Positions 1 through 8,439 of a DNA stretch of 45,689 nucleotides are shown one piece after another. This DNA comes from Gemmatimonadota bacterium (GTDB lineage: Bacteria > Gemmatimonadota > Gemmatimonadetes > Gemmatimonadales > Gemmatimonadaceae): contig CANHJV010000010.1 in assembly GCA_947461225.1 (NCBI GenBank), positions 1 to 45,689 on the forward strand, given 5' to 3'. How positions within the stretch are numbered: the first letter of the stretch is position 1; every line of letters begins with the position of its first letter. The position numbers and the translations under genes were made by a program. Below the pieces are notes generated by a model. That model was not told where the DNA came from and did not search any database. It saw nothing but the letters and a program-made list of their open reading frames with translations.

Positions 1-949
1 TATCGCCGGCTACACGATCGAGGAAAAAGTCGAGATCGCGCAGCGATATCTCATGCCGCGCCTGCTCGAAGATCACGGCTTGACCACCGACGACATTCAC
101 GTGCCCGAAGCCACGCTGGGATTCATCACGAGCCGCTACTCGCGTGAAGCCGGGCTACGCACCTTCGAACGTTCGCTGGCGTCGCTGCTGCGCAAGCGCG
201 CCCGTGCCAAGGCCGACGGTGACCTGAGTACCTGGGAGATCGGCATCGAACGCGCCGAGGTGATCCTCGGCACGCCGCGCTTCTCCATGGAAGAAGCCGA
301 GATGGAGCCCGAGATCGGCGCCGTGACCGGTCTCGCCTGGACCAGCACCGGCGGCGATATCATGACCATCGAAGCGCTGCGCATGCCCGGCAACGGCAAG
401 CTCACCGTGACCGGTCAGCTCGGCGACGTGATGCGCGAATCGGTCGATGCGGCGTATTCGTTCGTCCGTTCGCGCGCGACCACGCTGGGCATCGAGGACA
501 GCGAGTTCCGCGAGTCGGACATGCACCTGCACTTCCCCGCGGGTTCCATTCCGAAAGACGGACCGTCGGCCGGCATCGCCGTCACGCTGGCCCTCGCCAG
601 CGCCCTCTCGCGTCGCCCTGTGCGTCGTGATCTCGCGCTCACCGGCGAAGTGACGCTGCGCGGTCGCGTGCTCGAAATTGGCGGTGTGAAGGAGAAGGTG
701 CTGGCGGCGTATCGCGCAGGGCTGCGCGAAGTGATCATGCCCAAGGGCAACGAGAAGGACGTGCGCGACGTACCGCAGGAAGTGCGCGACAAGATGGCAT
801 TCACCTTCGCCGCCACGATGGACGAAGTGCTGCATCTCGCCCTGTTGCCACACGCGGACATGCATCCAGCCGATGCGATGCCGTTGAATTCCAGTAGTGC
901 AGTGGTGGCAAACGACGGCCCAGCGGCGACGCCGGCCGACACCTGGTAA
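1..949 (+). CDS. lon: Lon protease, C-terminal part (5' end outside window)
   Basis: ATP-dependent serine protease that degrades misfolded and regulatory proteins in the cytoplasm. The reading frame is open from base 2 (IAGYTIEEKVEIAQRYLMPR), so the ORF-track ATG at 53 is internal and the gene is cut by the window edge. What remains is the end of the AAA+ lid region and the whole proteolytic domain. The catalytic Ser lies in PKDGPSAG and the catalytic Lys in GGVKEKVLAAYRAG, the Ser-Lys dyad of the Lon family (peptidase S16). A low-complexity tail rich in Ala, Pro and Asp follows the protease domain. The gene converges on the DUF445 gene with only 10 bp between the stop codons and no hairpin visible there. 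Identification is secure; the upstream ATPase part cannot be judged. Confidence 0.96.
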   Translation, partial: IAGYTIEEKVEIAQRYLMPRLLEDHGLTTDDIHVPEATLGFITSRYSREAGLRTFERSLASLLRKRARAKADGDLSTWEIGIERAEVILGTPRFSMEEAEMEPEIGAVTGLAWTSTGGDIMTIEALRMPGNGKLTVTGQLGDVMRESVDAAYSFVRSRATTLGIEDSEFRESDMHLHFPAGSIPKDGPSAGIAVTLALASALSRRPVRRDLALTGEVTLRGRVLEIGGVKEKVLAAYRAGLREVIMPKGNEKDVRDVPQEVRDKMAFTFAATMDEVLHLALLPHADMHPADAMPLNSSSAVVANDGPAATPADTW

Positions 950-959
950 CGCGCGACAG

Positions 960-2279
960 TTAACGGTGCAGCAACAGCCCCGCGGTATACAGGATCAGCC
1001 CCACCAGTCCGCCCACGATGGTGCCGTTGATCCGGATGAACTGTAAATCGCGACCGATCTGCAGTTCGATTTTGCGGGACGTCGCATCGGCATCCCACGC
1101 CGCCACGGTGGCCGAGATCAGCTTCGCCACTTCCTCGCGGGCCTGCTCCACCGAGTACGACACGATCTCCACGATCCAGCCGTTCACCTTGGCCGACAGC
1201 ACCGGATCCTCGAGCACTTTCTGCCCGAGCCCGGCCAGCCACTGTTCGAGCTGATCCGGCTCCTGCTCGGTGTCGTCCGCCAGCGCGTCGGCGTAGTGGG
1301 CGATCCGTTCCTTCACATCGCCCCACACCTCGCGTGAGAAGTCCGCAACACCGGGGTGCGCCAGCACATCGAGCTTAATCTGCTCGAAGCGCGCGATCGT
1401 TTCTGGATTCTCGCGCAAGGAGATCACGAAGCGGTCCACCGCTTCGTCATACCGCTGACGCAGCGGATGGTCGGGGTCGGCCGCCACCGCCACCAGCGTC
1501 TTCTCCACCCCGCTCACGATCTTGTCGCCCACGCGACTGTCTACCGCGCCGGGCACCCACCACGGGCTCTCCGCTTTCACCTTCTCGCGAATCATCGCCT
1601 CGTTTTCATAGAGAAACTTGGCCGCCAGGCGCAGGGCGTCGTCCAACAGGGCCTGATGACGTCCGCCGGTGGTCATCAGCTCGAACAAGCGCGCCATGAG
1701 CGGCGCCGCCTGCATGCGTCGCAACCGCGACACGATACCGCGATCCACCAACGCCTGCACATCGTCGTCGCGCATCACACCCACCGCGCCCGACAACCCG
1801 TGTGCCGCGTGACGCGCCAGTCGCCGACTGTTCTCCGGCCGGGCCAACCACTGCGCCGCGCGGTTACCGAGCTGCATCGCCGTGATTTTTCCGGCGACCA
1901 CGTCGCGCGTGAGAAAATTGCGCTGCACGAAGTTGCCGAGCGCGGTGCCGATACGGTCTTTTCGCGACGCCACGATCGCCGTGTGCGGAATCGGAATGCC
2001 GAGCGGATGGCGGAACAACGCCGTCACAGCGAACCAATCGGCGATACCGCCAACCATGGCCGCCTCCGCGAACGCCCGCACGAATCCCAGCCAGGGATAC
2101 CGCGACTCGAGCCAGCGGGTGACCACGAACAGCAGCGCCACGCCAACGAGCATAAGCGTGGCGACGCGCTTCATCTTCACCAGCCGGACGCGCTTGAGTT
2201 CGTCGTCGGGCGTGATCTGCAGCGCGGCCGGAACTGGGGCCAACAGTGCAGCGGGGGCCCCGACCGGCTCGATCGCCAT
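960..2279 (-). CDS. DUF445 family membrane protein
   Basis: A 439-residue protein of the DUF445 family, whose molecular function is unknown. A hydrophobic segment near residues 38-60 (VATLMLVGVALLFVVTRWL) is followed by the family's typical motif region, a second membrane segment with GGIADWFAVTALFRHPLGIPIPHT. A long helical charged region follows, and a final membrane segment near the C terminus (GTIVGGLVGLILYTAGLLL) puts the bulk of the protein between membrane anchors. It starts 4 nt after the stop of the upstream lipoprotein metallopeptidase gene, so it is almost certainly the last gene of that minus-strand operon. Family membership is confident; I assign no function. Confidence 0.85.
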   Translation of the reverse strand: MAIEPVGAPAALLAPVPAALQITPDDELKRVRLVKMKRVATLMLVGVALLFVVTRWLESRYPWLGFVRAFAEAAMVGGIADWFAVTALFRHPLGIPIPHTAIVASRKDRIGTALGNFVQRNFLTRDVVAGKITAMQLGNRAAQWLARPENSRRLARHAAHGLSGAVGVMRDDDVQALVDRGIVSRLRRMQAAPLMARLFELMTTGGRHQALLDDALRLAAKFLYENEAMIREKVKAESPWWVPGAVDSRVGDKIVSGVEKTLVAVAADPDHPLRQRYDEAVDRFVISLRENPETIARFEQIKLDVLAHPGVADFSREVWGDVKERIAHYADALADDTEQEPDQLEQWLAGLGQKVLEDPVLSAKVNGWIVEIVSYSVEQAREEVAKLISATVAAWDADATSRKIELQIGRDLQFIRINGTIVGGLVGLILYTAGLLLHR

Positions 2280-2283
2280 GCGA

Positions 2284-3600
2284 CTATCGGGCGACGGTGA
2301 TGCCGGCCAGGTCGATCAGCGTGGCGCCGATCGTTGCAGGAGTGTCCATGTAGATCACTACGGGCTGGCCGCTCACCTGTTCCAACTTGAGCGTGACCGT
2401 GCGCGCCGGGCGCGCGCCCTTGGCCGACACGTCGTACTGGCGCGTGGTGGCGCCGGCGGGGAACGCGATACGCGCCAGCTCGTACCGGCGACGCGCGGCG
2501 TCACCCATGAGGTCGAGAAAGTCGGCGGCGTCCACCGCCGAGTCCCACGCGGTGGCCCATACCAGCGCGTCGCCTGCGGCCGTACGGATCACGGCGAACT
2601 TGTCACCATCACCACCACTGGCACCGCGACGGGCCAGCGCCTCGTCCTTGAGGTGCTGCACCAGGAGCAAACGCGTCTCGAACTCCCCGAAGCTGTTGCT
2701 GTACACCACCGTGCCCGTGCGCGGCGCCGGCAACGTGACCGTGACCGGCACATCGCGCGTGGCCTTGCCGTCGGTGAAATACGCCGCGTCGTTCAGGATC
2801 TGCTTGGTCGAGATCGGCAGGTCGAGCAGCAACTCCTTCTCCGGACGCTTCTCGATGAAACGCCGCACGAAATCAGCGCCACCGAGATACGGGAACAGCA
2901 ACCCTTCGCGTACGACGCGCGGTGCGGCGGAGAACACCGGCATCCCCGTCTGCGCGTCTTTCATCGCGTCTCGAATACGATCCCAGCCGCCGGGCATCTT
3001 GAGCATCGGGCCGGCGTTCGGATCCATGCGCAACTGTAAAAAGACGGCCTGCCCTTCCAGCACGGATTGCGCGGCCGACTGCCGGTCGGCGTTGTCCACC
3101 TGCGCCTGCACCGAGTCAATCTTCACATACTGATCCTGCAGCGCATGCACGAGCTCGTGCGACACCGTCTGACGCAGCAGCGCCGGCGCAGCACCGTCCA
3201 CCACATACAGCACCTTGGTGGCCGGATCGTAGTACCCCACGATCTGTTCCTCGAGCAGCTTCTGCAGCAACGCCAGCAAGTTCATGCTGTCGGGGATCGA
3301 GCCGAGCAGCTTGTACGCCGACTCCTGACCCGCGAGCTGCGTGCGCGCGCGCGCGCTCTCGAGCTGCTGCCGCACGAACTTCCCGACCTCATCGCGCGTG
3401 CGCGACTCGATTTTGGGGGGCGTCTTGAACGGCAGTCCCGTTTCCTCCTCGATCTTCGGCACGAACTCCGCCACGAGCTCAGCGTACGGCCCTTCCCCCT
3501 TCGGCTTCGTGTCGCCACAGGCGACGAGCGTCGTGAGCGAAACGCAGGCGCCAAGCAGACACGCTCGGCGACGAGTCGAAGCAGGAAGAATGGCTCGCAT
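2284..3600 (-). CDS. Lipoprotein zinc metallopeptidase-like protein (HExxH)
   Basis: Predicted lipoprotein of 438 residues. The N terminus MRAILPASTRRRACLLG continues into a hydrophobic stretch ending in the lipobox LVAC, with Cys near residue 27. The ORF track extends the frame to 4311, but that extension runs antiparallel-in-frame through the prepilin peptidase gene and has no coding logic; the ATG at 3600 gives a proper signal peptide 11 nt after the upstream stop. The region SHELVHALQDQY holds an HExxH zinc motif, preceded by a helical segment and by VGYYDPATKVLYVV, a pattern seen in uncharacterised bacterial zinc-peptidase-like proteins. The substrate is unknown. It sits between prepilin peptidase and DUF445 genes in an apparent four-gene operon. 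Protease activity is inferred from the motif only. Confidence 0.75.
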   Translation of the reverse strand: MRAILPASTRRRACLLGACVSLTTLVACGDTKPKGEGPYAELVAEFVPKIEEETGLPFKTPPKIESRTRDEVGKFVRQQLESARARTQLAGQESAYKLLGSIPDSMNLLALLQKLLEEQIVGYYDPATKVLYVVDGAAPALLRQTVSHELVHALQDQYVKIDSVQAQVDNADRQSAAQSVLEGQAVFLQLRMDPNAGPMLKMPGGWDRIRDAMKDAQTGMPVFSAAPRVVREGLLFPYLGGADFVRRFIEKRPEKELLLDLPISTKQILNDAAYFTDGKATRDVPVTVTLPAPRTGTVVYSNSFGEFETRLLLVQHLKDEALARRGASGGDGDKFAVIRTAAGDALVWATAWDSAVDAADFLDLMGDAARRRYELARIAFPAGATTRQYDVSAKGARPARTVTLKLEQVSGQPVVIYMDTPATIGATLIDLAGITVAR

Positions 3601-3611
3601 CAGAATCCGTA

Positions 3612-4457
3612 TCAGGTCGGGAACGCGCGCTGCAGATACCACGCAATGAGGGGTTCTCCCCAAAGCAAGACCAGCATCGCGGCAGGCGCAAGGAAGACCC
3701 CAAACGGTACGTCCGGGAACTCGAACGCCACGCCAGCGCCGCGCGTACGCCACTTCACGATCGGGCCCACAATCAGCAGGAATACCACCGCCCCCACAAA
3801 GGCGCCCACGATGATCGTGAGCAGCGAACGCTCGGCCCCGAGCGCCGCTCCGACCACGGCCATCAGCGTCGTGTCGCCGAAGCCCATCGCTTCGCGCTTC
3901 ATGATCACTTCGGCCAGCCAGCCGATGATCGTGATCGCACCGGCGCCGGCGCACGCACCGATGAACGCCGCCCAGGGCGACGCGAAGTGCGAGGGCTCGC
4001 CGATGAAGAAGTTCGCGATCGTGGCCCCGAGTACCATCGCCAGTCCGCTGATCGTGAAGCCGTCGGGAATCAGATAGGTCATCGCATCGGTCACCGCGAT
4101 GCCGAGCAGCACCGTGCCGAACACCGCCACCCGCAGCGCCTCGAACGTCAACCCGAACGCCACGAAGCTGGCCACCCATCCCAGCGCCACCAACAGCTCG
4201 ACGGCCGGATACTGGACCGAAATGGGGAGACTGCACCCACGGCATTTGCCACGCAGCAACAGCCAGCTGAGGAGGGGAATGTTCTCGTGCCACGCGATCG
4301 CCTGCTCGCATTTCGGGCAGCGCGACCGTGGGCGCACGACGCTGAGATCCGCCGGCCAGCGCGAAATGCAGACGTTCAGGAACGACCCGATCGACGCGCC
4401 GAGCACGAACACCGGCAGCAGGACGAGTGTGACGAAATCAGCAGTGAGTGGCAGCAC
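3612..4457 (-). CDS. pilD: Prepilin peptidase (A24 aspartic protease)
   Basis: Inner-membrane enzyme that cleaves the leader of type IV prepilins or pseudopilins and N-methylates the new N terminus. The 281-residue protein starts with a membrane segment and GASIGSFLNVCISRWP, followed by two cysteine pairs (CPKC and CRGC, about 26 residues apart) that form the family's cytoplasmic zinc-binding domain. About six hydrophobic segments follow. The two catalytic aspartates fit TDAMTYLIPD and the family signature GFGD in AMGFGDTTLMA. Full length for the bifunctional class. No pilus or secretion genes are in the window, so the substrate pilins must be encoded elsewhere. It lies 51 nt downstream of the trmH-like gene and 11 nt upstream of the metallopeptidase gene. 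Confidence 0.92.
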   Translation of the reverse strand: MLPLTADFVTLVLLPVFVLGASIGSFLNVCISRWPADLSVVRPRSRCPKCEQAIAWHENIPLLSWLLLRGKCRGCSLPISVQYPAVELLVALGWVASFVAFGLTFEALRVAVFGTVLLGIAVTDAMTYLIPDGFTISGLAMVLGATIANFFIGEPSHFASPWAAFIGACAGAGAITIIGWLAEVIMKREAMGFGDTTLMAVVGAALGAERSLLTIIVGAFVGAVVFLLIVGPIVKWRTRGAGVAFEFPDVPFGVFLAPAAMLVLLWGEPLIAWYLQRAFPT

Positions 4458-4508
4458 GGTGTGGGGCGAAGGCGAAACAACGACGGCGAAACGGCGACGA
4501 TGGAGCCG

Positions 4509-5276
4509 TTAGCTCACGCGGAGCGCATGCAGCAGGATCCCTGCGGCAACCGCCACGTTCAGCGACTCGATCCCGGGCGTCATCCGAATGGCGACCCGCG
4601 ACGTGACCGCCGCGGAGACCGGTGCCGACAATCCGGCCCCTTCGTTGCTCACCACGAGCGCGAGATGCGCCGGCAGCGAGGCCGTCGTGACCTGATCGAG
4701 AGGGACCCCATCGGTGTCCGCCGCCCACACGGGCACGGCATGCGTCGCGGCAAACTCCGCGAACGCCTCCCACGACATCGGTACCGCCGGGTGCACGAAG
4801 AGTGCGCCCATCGTGCTACGGACGACTTTGGCGTTCCAGAGGTCAACGGTTCCCGGCAACGCCACCGTGGCGGTCACCCCCAGCGCGGCCGCCGTCCGGA
4901 TGACCGTACCCACATTCCCGGGGTCCTGGAGGGCATCCAGCACCAGAAATCGACTGGAGGGGCCTTCAGGGGGCCGCAGCGACCGCTCCGGGATCGGCGC
5001 TACCGCCAGCACGCCCTGCGGGGTGTCGGTGTCGGCTGCGCTGTCCAGCTCCCCGTCGCTCACATGGACCACCGCGATCCCGCGGCCCTCGGCGGCCGCC
5101 ACCAGCGCCCGGCCGCGGGGCTGTTCGCGCAGCCCCGTCGTGACCAGCAATCCATCCACCGGCAAGCCGGACGCCAGCAGCGCCTCGACGGTGCGCACAC
5201 CTTCGGCGACGAATCGATGCTGTCGCTCACGCGCTTTCCGGCGCTGCAGATCACGAGCCAGAGTCAGTAGCTTCAC
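4509..5276 (-). CDS. SpoU/TrmH-family RNA 2'-O-methyltransferase
   Basis: Predicted SAM-dependent RNA ribose methyltransferase of the SPOUT superfamily. All three SpoU motifs are visible: LDALQDPGNVGTVIRTAAALG, LVVSNEGAGLS and IRMTPGIESLNVAVAAGILL. An N-terminal L30e-like substrate-binding domain precedes them (LARDLQRRKARERQHRFVAE, about residues 1-90). The ORF track starts at 5876, but the conserved part begins at VKLLTLARDL, so I take the GTG at 5274-5276 as start, giving 255 residues, normal for the family. No obvious ribosome-binding site precedes it. First gene of the minus-strand run continuing into prepilin peptidase, and divergent from the M48 gene. Whether it methylates 23S rRNA or a tRNA cannot be told from the sequence. 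Confidence 0.88.
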   Translation of the reverse strand: MKLLTLARDLQRRKARERQHRFVAEGVRTVEALLASGLPVDGLLVTTGLREQPRGRALVAAAEGRGIAVVHVSDGELDSAADTDTPQGVLAVAPIPERSLRPPEGPSSRFLVLDALQDPGNVGTVIRTAAALGVTATVALPGTVDLWNAKVVRSTMGALFVHPAVPMSWEAFAEFAATHAVPVWAADTDGVPLDQVTTASLPAHLALVVSNEGAGLSAPVSAAVTSRVAIRMTPGIESLNVAVAAGILLHALRVS

Positions 5277-5387
5277 GGGTGCAAACGGGTGCGAGTGGGG
5301 TATGTCTCGGGGGCTGGCACGCCATATGCCATCCAGCAGACGGGAAGCCCCTTCTGAACAAACCAGTATTTCGGACAGGCGACAGCC

Positions 5388-6209
5388 ATGCGTGAGAATA
5401 CACGACGGAACACCAAGTTGGCGATCATCGGCCTCGCCGCCAGCGTCGCGGTCGCGGCCTGTGTGCCGGCCACGCCAGAGGAGGTGGCGATCGGCAACGA
5501 CTACGCGCAGCAGGTCGAGCGCGAACTGCCCATCGTGCGGGACCCCGACATCGTGCGCTACATCAACGTGCTCGGCGACTCCATCGCCAGGGTCTCCGAC
5601 GACCGGAGCCTCACGTGGCACTTCAATGTCGTGGATCAGGCCGAGATCAATGCCTTCGCGGTGCCGGGCGGCCACATCTACGTGTACCGCGGCCTTATCG
5701 AGAAGACCACCAACATGTCCGAGCTCGCGGGCGTGCTGGGGCACGAGATTGCGCATGTCACGCAACGCCACAGCATGCAGCAGATGGCGAAGGCGCAGCG
5801 CGCGAACATCGGCCTCACCGGACTGTGCTTGTTCGTTCCCTCGGCCTGTCAGGGCGTGGCCGGCGCCGCCGTGCAAGTTGGCGCACAGGCGGGATTCGCC
5901 AAGTTCAGCCGCAACGACGAGGCGTCGGCCGACAAGTTCGGCGTAACCTATGTGACACGCGCCGGCATCGACCCGCGTGGCATGCCCAGCATGTTCCGCA
6001 TTCTGATCGCCGAGCGCGAGCGCAATCCAAGCGGCCTGGACGCCTTCTTCGCGTCACACCCCATCGAAGAGAGCCGGGTCGCCAACACCGAAGCCGAGAT
6101 TCAGAAAATGAATCCGGTGGTGCTCAAGTCACTCACCCGGGACACGCGCGCCTTTCAGACGTTCAAGTCTCGCTTGGCGGGATTGCCTCGCACCCCCGCC
6201 AAGCGCTAG
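5388..6209 (+). CDS. M48-family metalloprotease, lipoprotein
   Basis: Lipoprotein zinc protease of 273 residues, related to the BepA/LoiP type of periplasmic M48 proteases that watch over outer-membrane protein assembly. The signal peptide MRENTRRNTKLAIIGLAAS ends in the lipobox VAAC. The catalytic motif HEIAHVTQRH gives two zinc ligands and the general base, and the downstream Glu in NDEASADKFG is the expected third ligand. A substrate-cleft motif (NAFAVPGGHIYVYRGLI) lies just upstream of the active site, as in the family. Its stop codon is 3 bp from that of the convergent phosphorylase gene. The physiological target is inference. Confidence 0.9.
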   Translation: MRENTRRNTKLAIIGLAASVAVAACVPATPEEVAIGNDYAQQVERELPIVRDPDIVRYINVLGDSIARVSDDRSLTWHFNVVDQAEINAFAVPGGHIYVYRGLIEKTTNMSELAGVLGHEIAHVTQRHSMQQMAKAQRANIGLTGLCLFVPSACQGVAGAAVQVGAQAGFAKFSRNDEASADKFGVTYVTRAGIDPRGMPSMFRILIAERERNPSGLDAFFASHPIEESRVANTEAEIQKMNPVVLKSLTRDTRAFQTFKSRLAGLPRTPAKR

Positions 6210-6212
6210 CGA

Positions 6213-7088
6213 CTACGGCAGGCGTTTCACGAATTCCGCGACCAGCGCCTCGAAGCGGCCGGCCACGGCCCGCCCGGTGTCCATCACGTCGGCGTGATTG
6301 AGCTTCTCGACTGAGAGGCCGGCCGCCTTGTTCGTAATGCACGACACGGCGGCCACGCGCATGCCGAGCGCCCGCGCGACAATCACTTCGGGCACCGTCG
6401 ACATCCCTACGGCATCGACGCCGAGGCGTTCCAGCATCCGCACTTCGGCCGGCGTCTCGTACGTGGGCCCCAGCAGCCCGCAGTACACGCCATCCTGCAG
6501 CGCGACGCCCGTGGTCCGCGCCGACTCGTGCAAGAGCGCGCGGAGCGTCACGTCATACGGATCGGACATATCAGGAAAACGTTCATCGCCCGGCTCGACC
6601 GCGCCGAACAACGGATTCCGGAACATCAAATTCATGTGATCGGCGATCACCATGAGATCGCCGGGGTTGAACGTGCGCCGTACGCCCCCGGCGGCATTCG
6701 AGGCGAAATAGACCTTCACCCCGAGCGCATGCATCACACGCACGGGAAATGCCGCCAGCGCCGCATCGTGCCCCTCGTACATGTGGAAACGTCCGGCCAG
6801 CGCGATCACCGGCCGCCCGCCCAGCATTCCGACCAGCAACTGCCCGGCATGACCGGCCACGGTGGCGGCGGGAAACCCCGGAACTTGCGAGTAGGGAATC
6901 CGGACGGCCCGTTCGACACGGTCGGCCAGTCCACCCAGCCCCGATCCGAGCACGATGCCGCACACCGGCACCGGTGCATTGGGACCCAGGCGCTGCCGGA
7001 TGTACGCCGCCGCGACCTCCGCAGCGGCCGCCCCCGGCGCCATCGGCTGCGCGGCCAACGCCTGCGTCTCGAAGGCGCGCTCGCTCAT
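6213..7088 (-). CDS. punA: Purine nucleoside phosphorylase (trimeric, inosine/guanosine type)
   Basis: Cytoplasmic enzyme that splits purine nucleosides with phosphate into base and ribose-1-phosphate. The ORF track begins at 7493, but that extension lies inside the upstream add gene; the ATG at 7086-7088 overlaps the add stop codon by 4 bp (ATGA) and gives 291 residues. Family motifs: GIVLGSGLGGLAD (phosphate loop), LAGRFHMYEGHD, the base/ribose site TYETPAEVRMLERLGVDAVGMSTVPEV, and SCITNKAAG. This is the low-molecular-mass PNP type, not the hexameric DeoD type. Last gene of the four-gene purine operon, acting after adenosine deaminase on inosine. Confident. Confidence 0.95.
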   Translation of the reverse strand: MSERAFETQALAAQPMAPGAAAAEVAAAYIRQRLGPNAPVPVCGIVLGSGLGGLADRVERAVRIPYSQVPGFPAATVAGHAGQLLVGMLGGRPVIALAGRFHMYEGHDAALAAFPVRVMHALGVKVYFASNAAGGVRRTFNPGDLMVIADHMNLMFRNPLFGAVEPGDERFPDMSDPYDVTLRALLHESARTTGVALQDGVYCGLLGPTYETPAEVRMLERLGVDAVGMSTVPEVIVARALGMRVAAVSCITNKAAGLSVEKLNHADVMDTGRAVAGRFEALVAEFVKRLP

Positions 7089-8155
7089 AGCATCACCGCG
7101 ATGCCGTCGGCGTCTGCCAACAGGTTGCCGACCTCGATCGCGATCGATTCGCGCAGCGTCTCGCGCTCCACATGCGGCAGGAACGACGAATCGAACGAGG
7201 TGATGGCCAGCATCGCCAGCGTGTCGATGTCGAACTGCAAGTGCTGCGCACAGTGCACGTACTCGTCGGTGAGCGAGACGCCGCTCATGAGTCGGTTGTC
7301 GGTATTGATCGTGACCACCGCGCCCATGATCACATAGCGCGCCAGCGGATGCTCCGCGAACGTGGGCACCACGCGCGTCTGCACGTTGCTGGTGGGGCAC
7401 ACCTCGAGCGTGATCCGGTGATCGATCACGTAGGCTTCCAGCGAAGGATCTTCGCGTAGTCGGGTGCCATGGCCGATGCGGTCGGCGCCGCACCGATGTA
7501 ACGCCTCACGGATACTGGCCGGCCCATCACCTTCGCCCGCGTGCACCGTAACCGCGAGGTCATGCTGGCGCGCGTAATCGAAGGCGAGCGCATGGTCCGA
7601 CGCCGGGTTCCCCAACTCGCCTCCGGCCAGATCGAACGCCACCACGCCCTTGCCCTTATAGGCCACGGCCAGCTCGGCCATCTCCAGCGCATGCGGCCAC
7701 GCGACGCTGCGCAGCGCACAAACAATCACCCGCGCGAGTGTTCCGGTGTCTTTCTGCCCGCGCGCCAGCCCGCGCAACACCGCCTCCATCACGTCGTCCA
7801 GCGACAGGCCGCCCCGCACGCTCAACGCCGGACAAAAGCGGGCCTCGATGTACCGCACGCCATCGAGCGCCGCGTCCAGCACGAATTCATGCGCGATGCG
7901 CTCCAGCGCGACGGCATCCTGCATCGCGGCCAGCGTCACCGCGAAACGCGCCAGGTAATCCTCGAGATTGCGGGCGTCGTCCACGCGCATCCAGGCACCG
8001 AGCGCCGATGCCGTGTGCACGGGCAGCGTGAGCCCACGCTCGGTCGACAGCTCGAGTAGCGTGGACGGCCGCAGCGAGCCGTCGAGATGGCAGTGCAAAT
8101 CCGCCTTCGGCATGCGACGCACGATCTCGATGAACGCGGGATTCACCGTGCTCAC
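7085..8155 (-). CDS. add: Adenosine deaminase
   Basis: Zinc-dependent hydrolase converting adenosine to inosine in the cytoplasm. The 356-residue length is normal. Metal and catalytic motifs are all present: the HxH pair in KADLHCHLDGS, the His and catalytic Glu region in TVHAGEGDG, RIGHGTRL, EVCPTSNVQT, and the metal-binding Asp in TINTDNRLMSG. It overlaps the upstream 95-aa gene by 4 bp (ATGA) and the downstream phosphorylase gene by 4 bp (ATGA), so translation along the operon is probably coupled. Substrate could be supplied by the surface nucleotidase at the head of the operon. A role on other 6-aminopurines cannot be excluded, as the family includes such enzymes. Confidence 0.95.
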   Translation of the reverse strand: MSTVNPAFIEIVRRMPKADLHCHLDGSLRPSTLLELSTERGLTLPVHTASALGAWMRVDDARNLEDYLARFAVTLAAMQDAVALERIAHEFVLDAALDGVRYIEARFCPALSVRGGLSLDDVMEAVLRGLARGQKDTGTLARVIVCALRSVAWPHALEMAELAVAYKGKGVVAFDLAGGELGNPASDHALAFDYARQHDLAVTVHAGEGDGPASIREALHRCGADRIGHGTRLREDPSLEAYVIDHRITLEVCPTSNVQTRVVPTFAEHPLARYVIMGAVVTINTDNRLMSGVSLTDEYVHCAQHLQFDIDTLAMLAITSFDSSFLPHVERETLRESIAIEVGNLLADADGIAVML

Positions 8156-8439
8156 GAAGCGACCTCTTCACCGCCCGGCTCGACCGCCGCCGCAATCCGC
8201 TCACGGACTGGCACGACCCGGTAGATCGAGCCACCCACCAGCGCCTGCGTGGCCTCCACCGGCAACCCCCGGCTATCCGTGAGCTGTTGCCGTCCCGCAT
8301 CGATCTCCGTGGCGACGTCAGGGAAGAGCGCACGCACGGCGTCGACCGCGACCGACCCGTGCGGCACCGACACGCCACGTTCGTTCACATAGACCCGGAG
8401 CGAATCGGGGCCGGACGTCGGAGAGACAGCATCACTCAT
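8152..8439 (-). CDS. Small conserved-looking protein of unknown function (95 aa)
   Basis: I do not recognise this protein with certainty. It is 95 residues, with no signal peptide, membrane segment or cysteine. The start RVYVNERGVSVPHGSVAVDAVRAL and the end GGSIYRVVPVRER recall the beta-grasp pattern of MoaD/ThiS-like proteins (an extended N-terminal hairpin, a helix, and a C-terminal strand), but the C-terminal Gly-Gly needed for sulfur transfer is absent; the GG near the end is followed by EEVAS. It is locked between the nucleotidase and adenosine deaminase genes with ATGA overlaps on both sides, so it is a real translated gene of the purine operon. The role is unknown. Confidence 0.75.
   Translation of the reverse strand: MSDAVSPTSGPDSLRVYVNERGVSVPHGSVAVDAVRALFPDVATEIDAGRQQLTDSRGLPVEATQALVGGSIYRVVPVRERIAAAVEPGGEEVAS

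Noticed and set aside
2284-4311. 675-aa fusion of the lipoprotein metallopeptidase with an upstream domain
   Set aside because: The extension reads the prepilin peptidase gene in the wrong frame; the ATG at 3600 gives a lipoprotein signal.
3987-5270. 427-aa plus-strand ORF opposite prepilin peptidase and the methyltransferase
   Set aside because: Spans two well-supported minus-strand genes and has an Arg/His/Gln-rich shadow composition.
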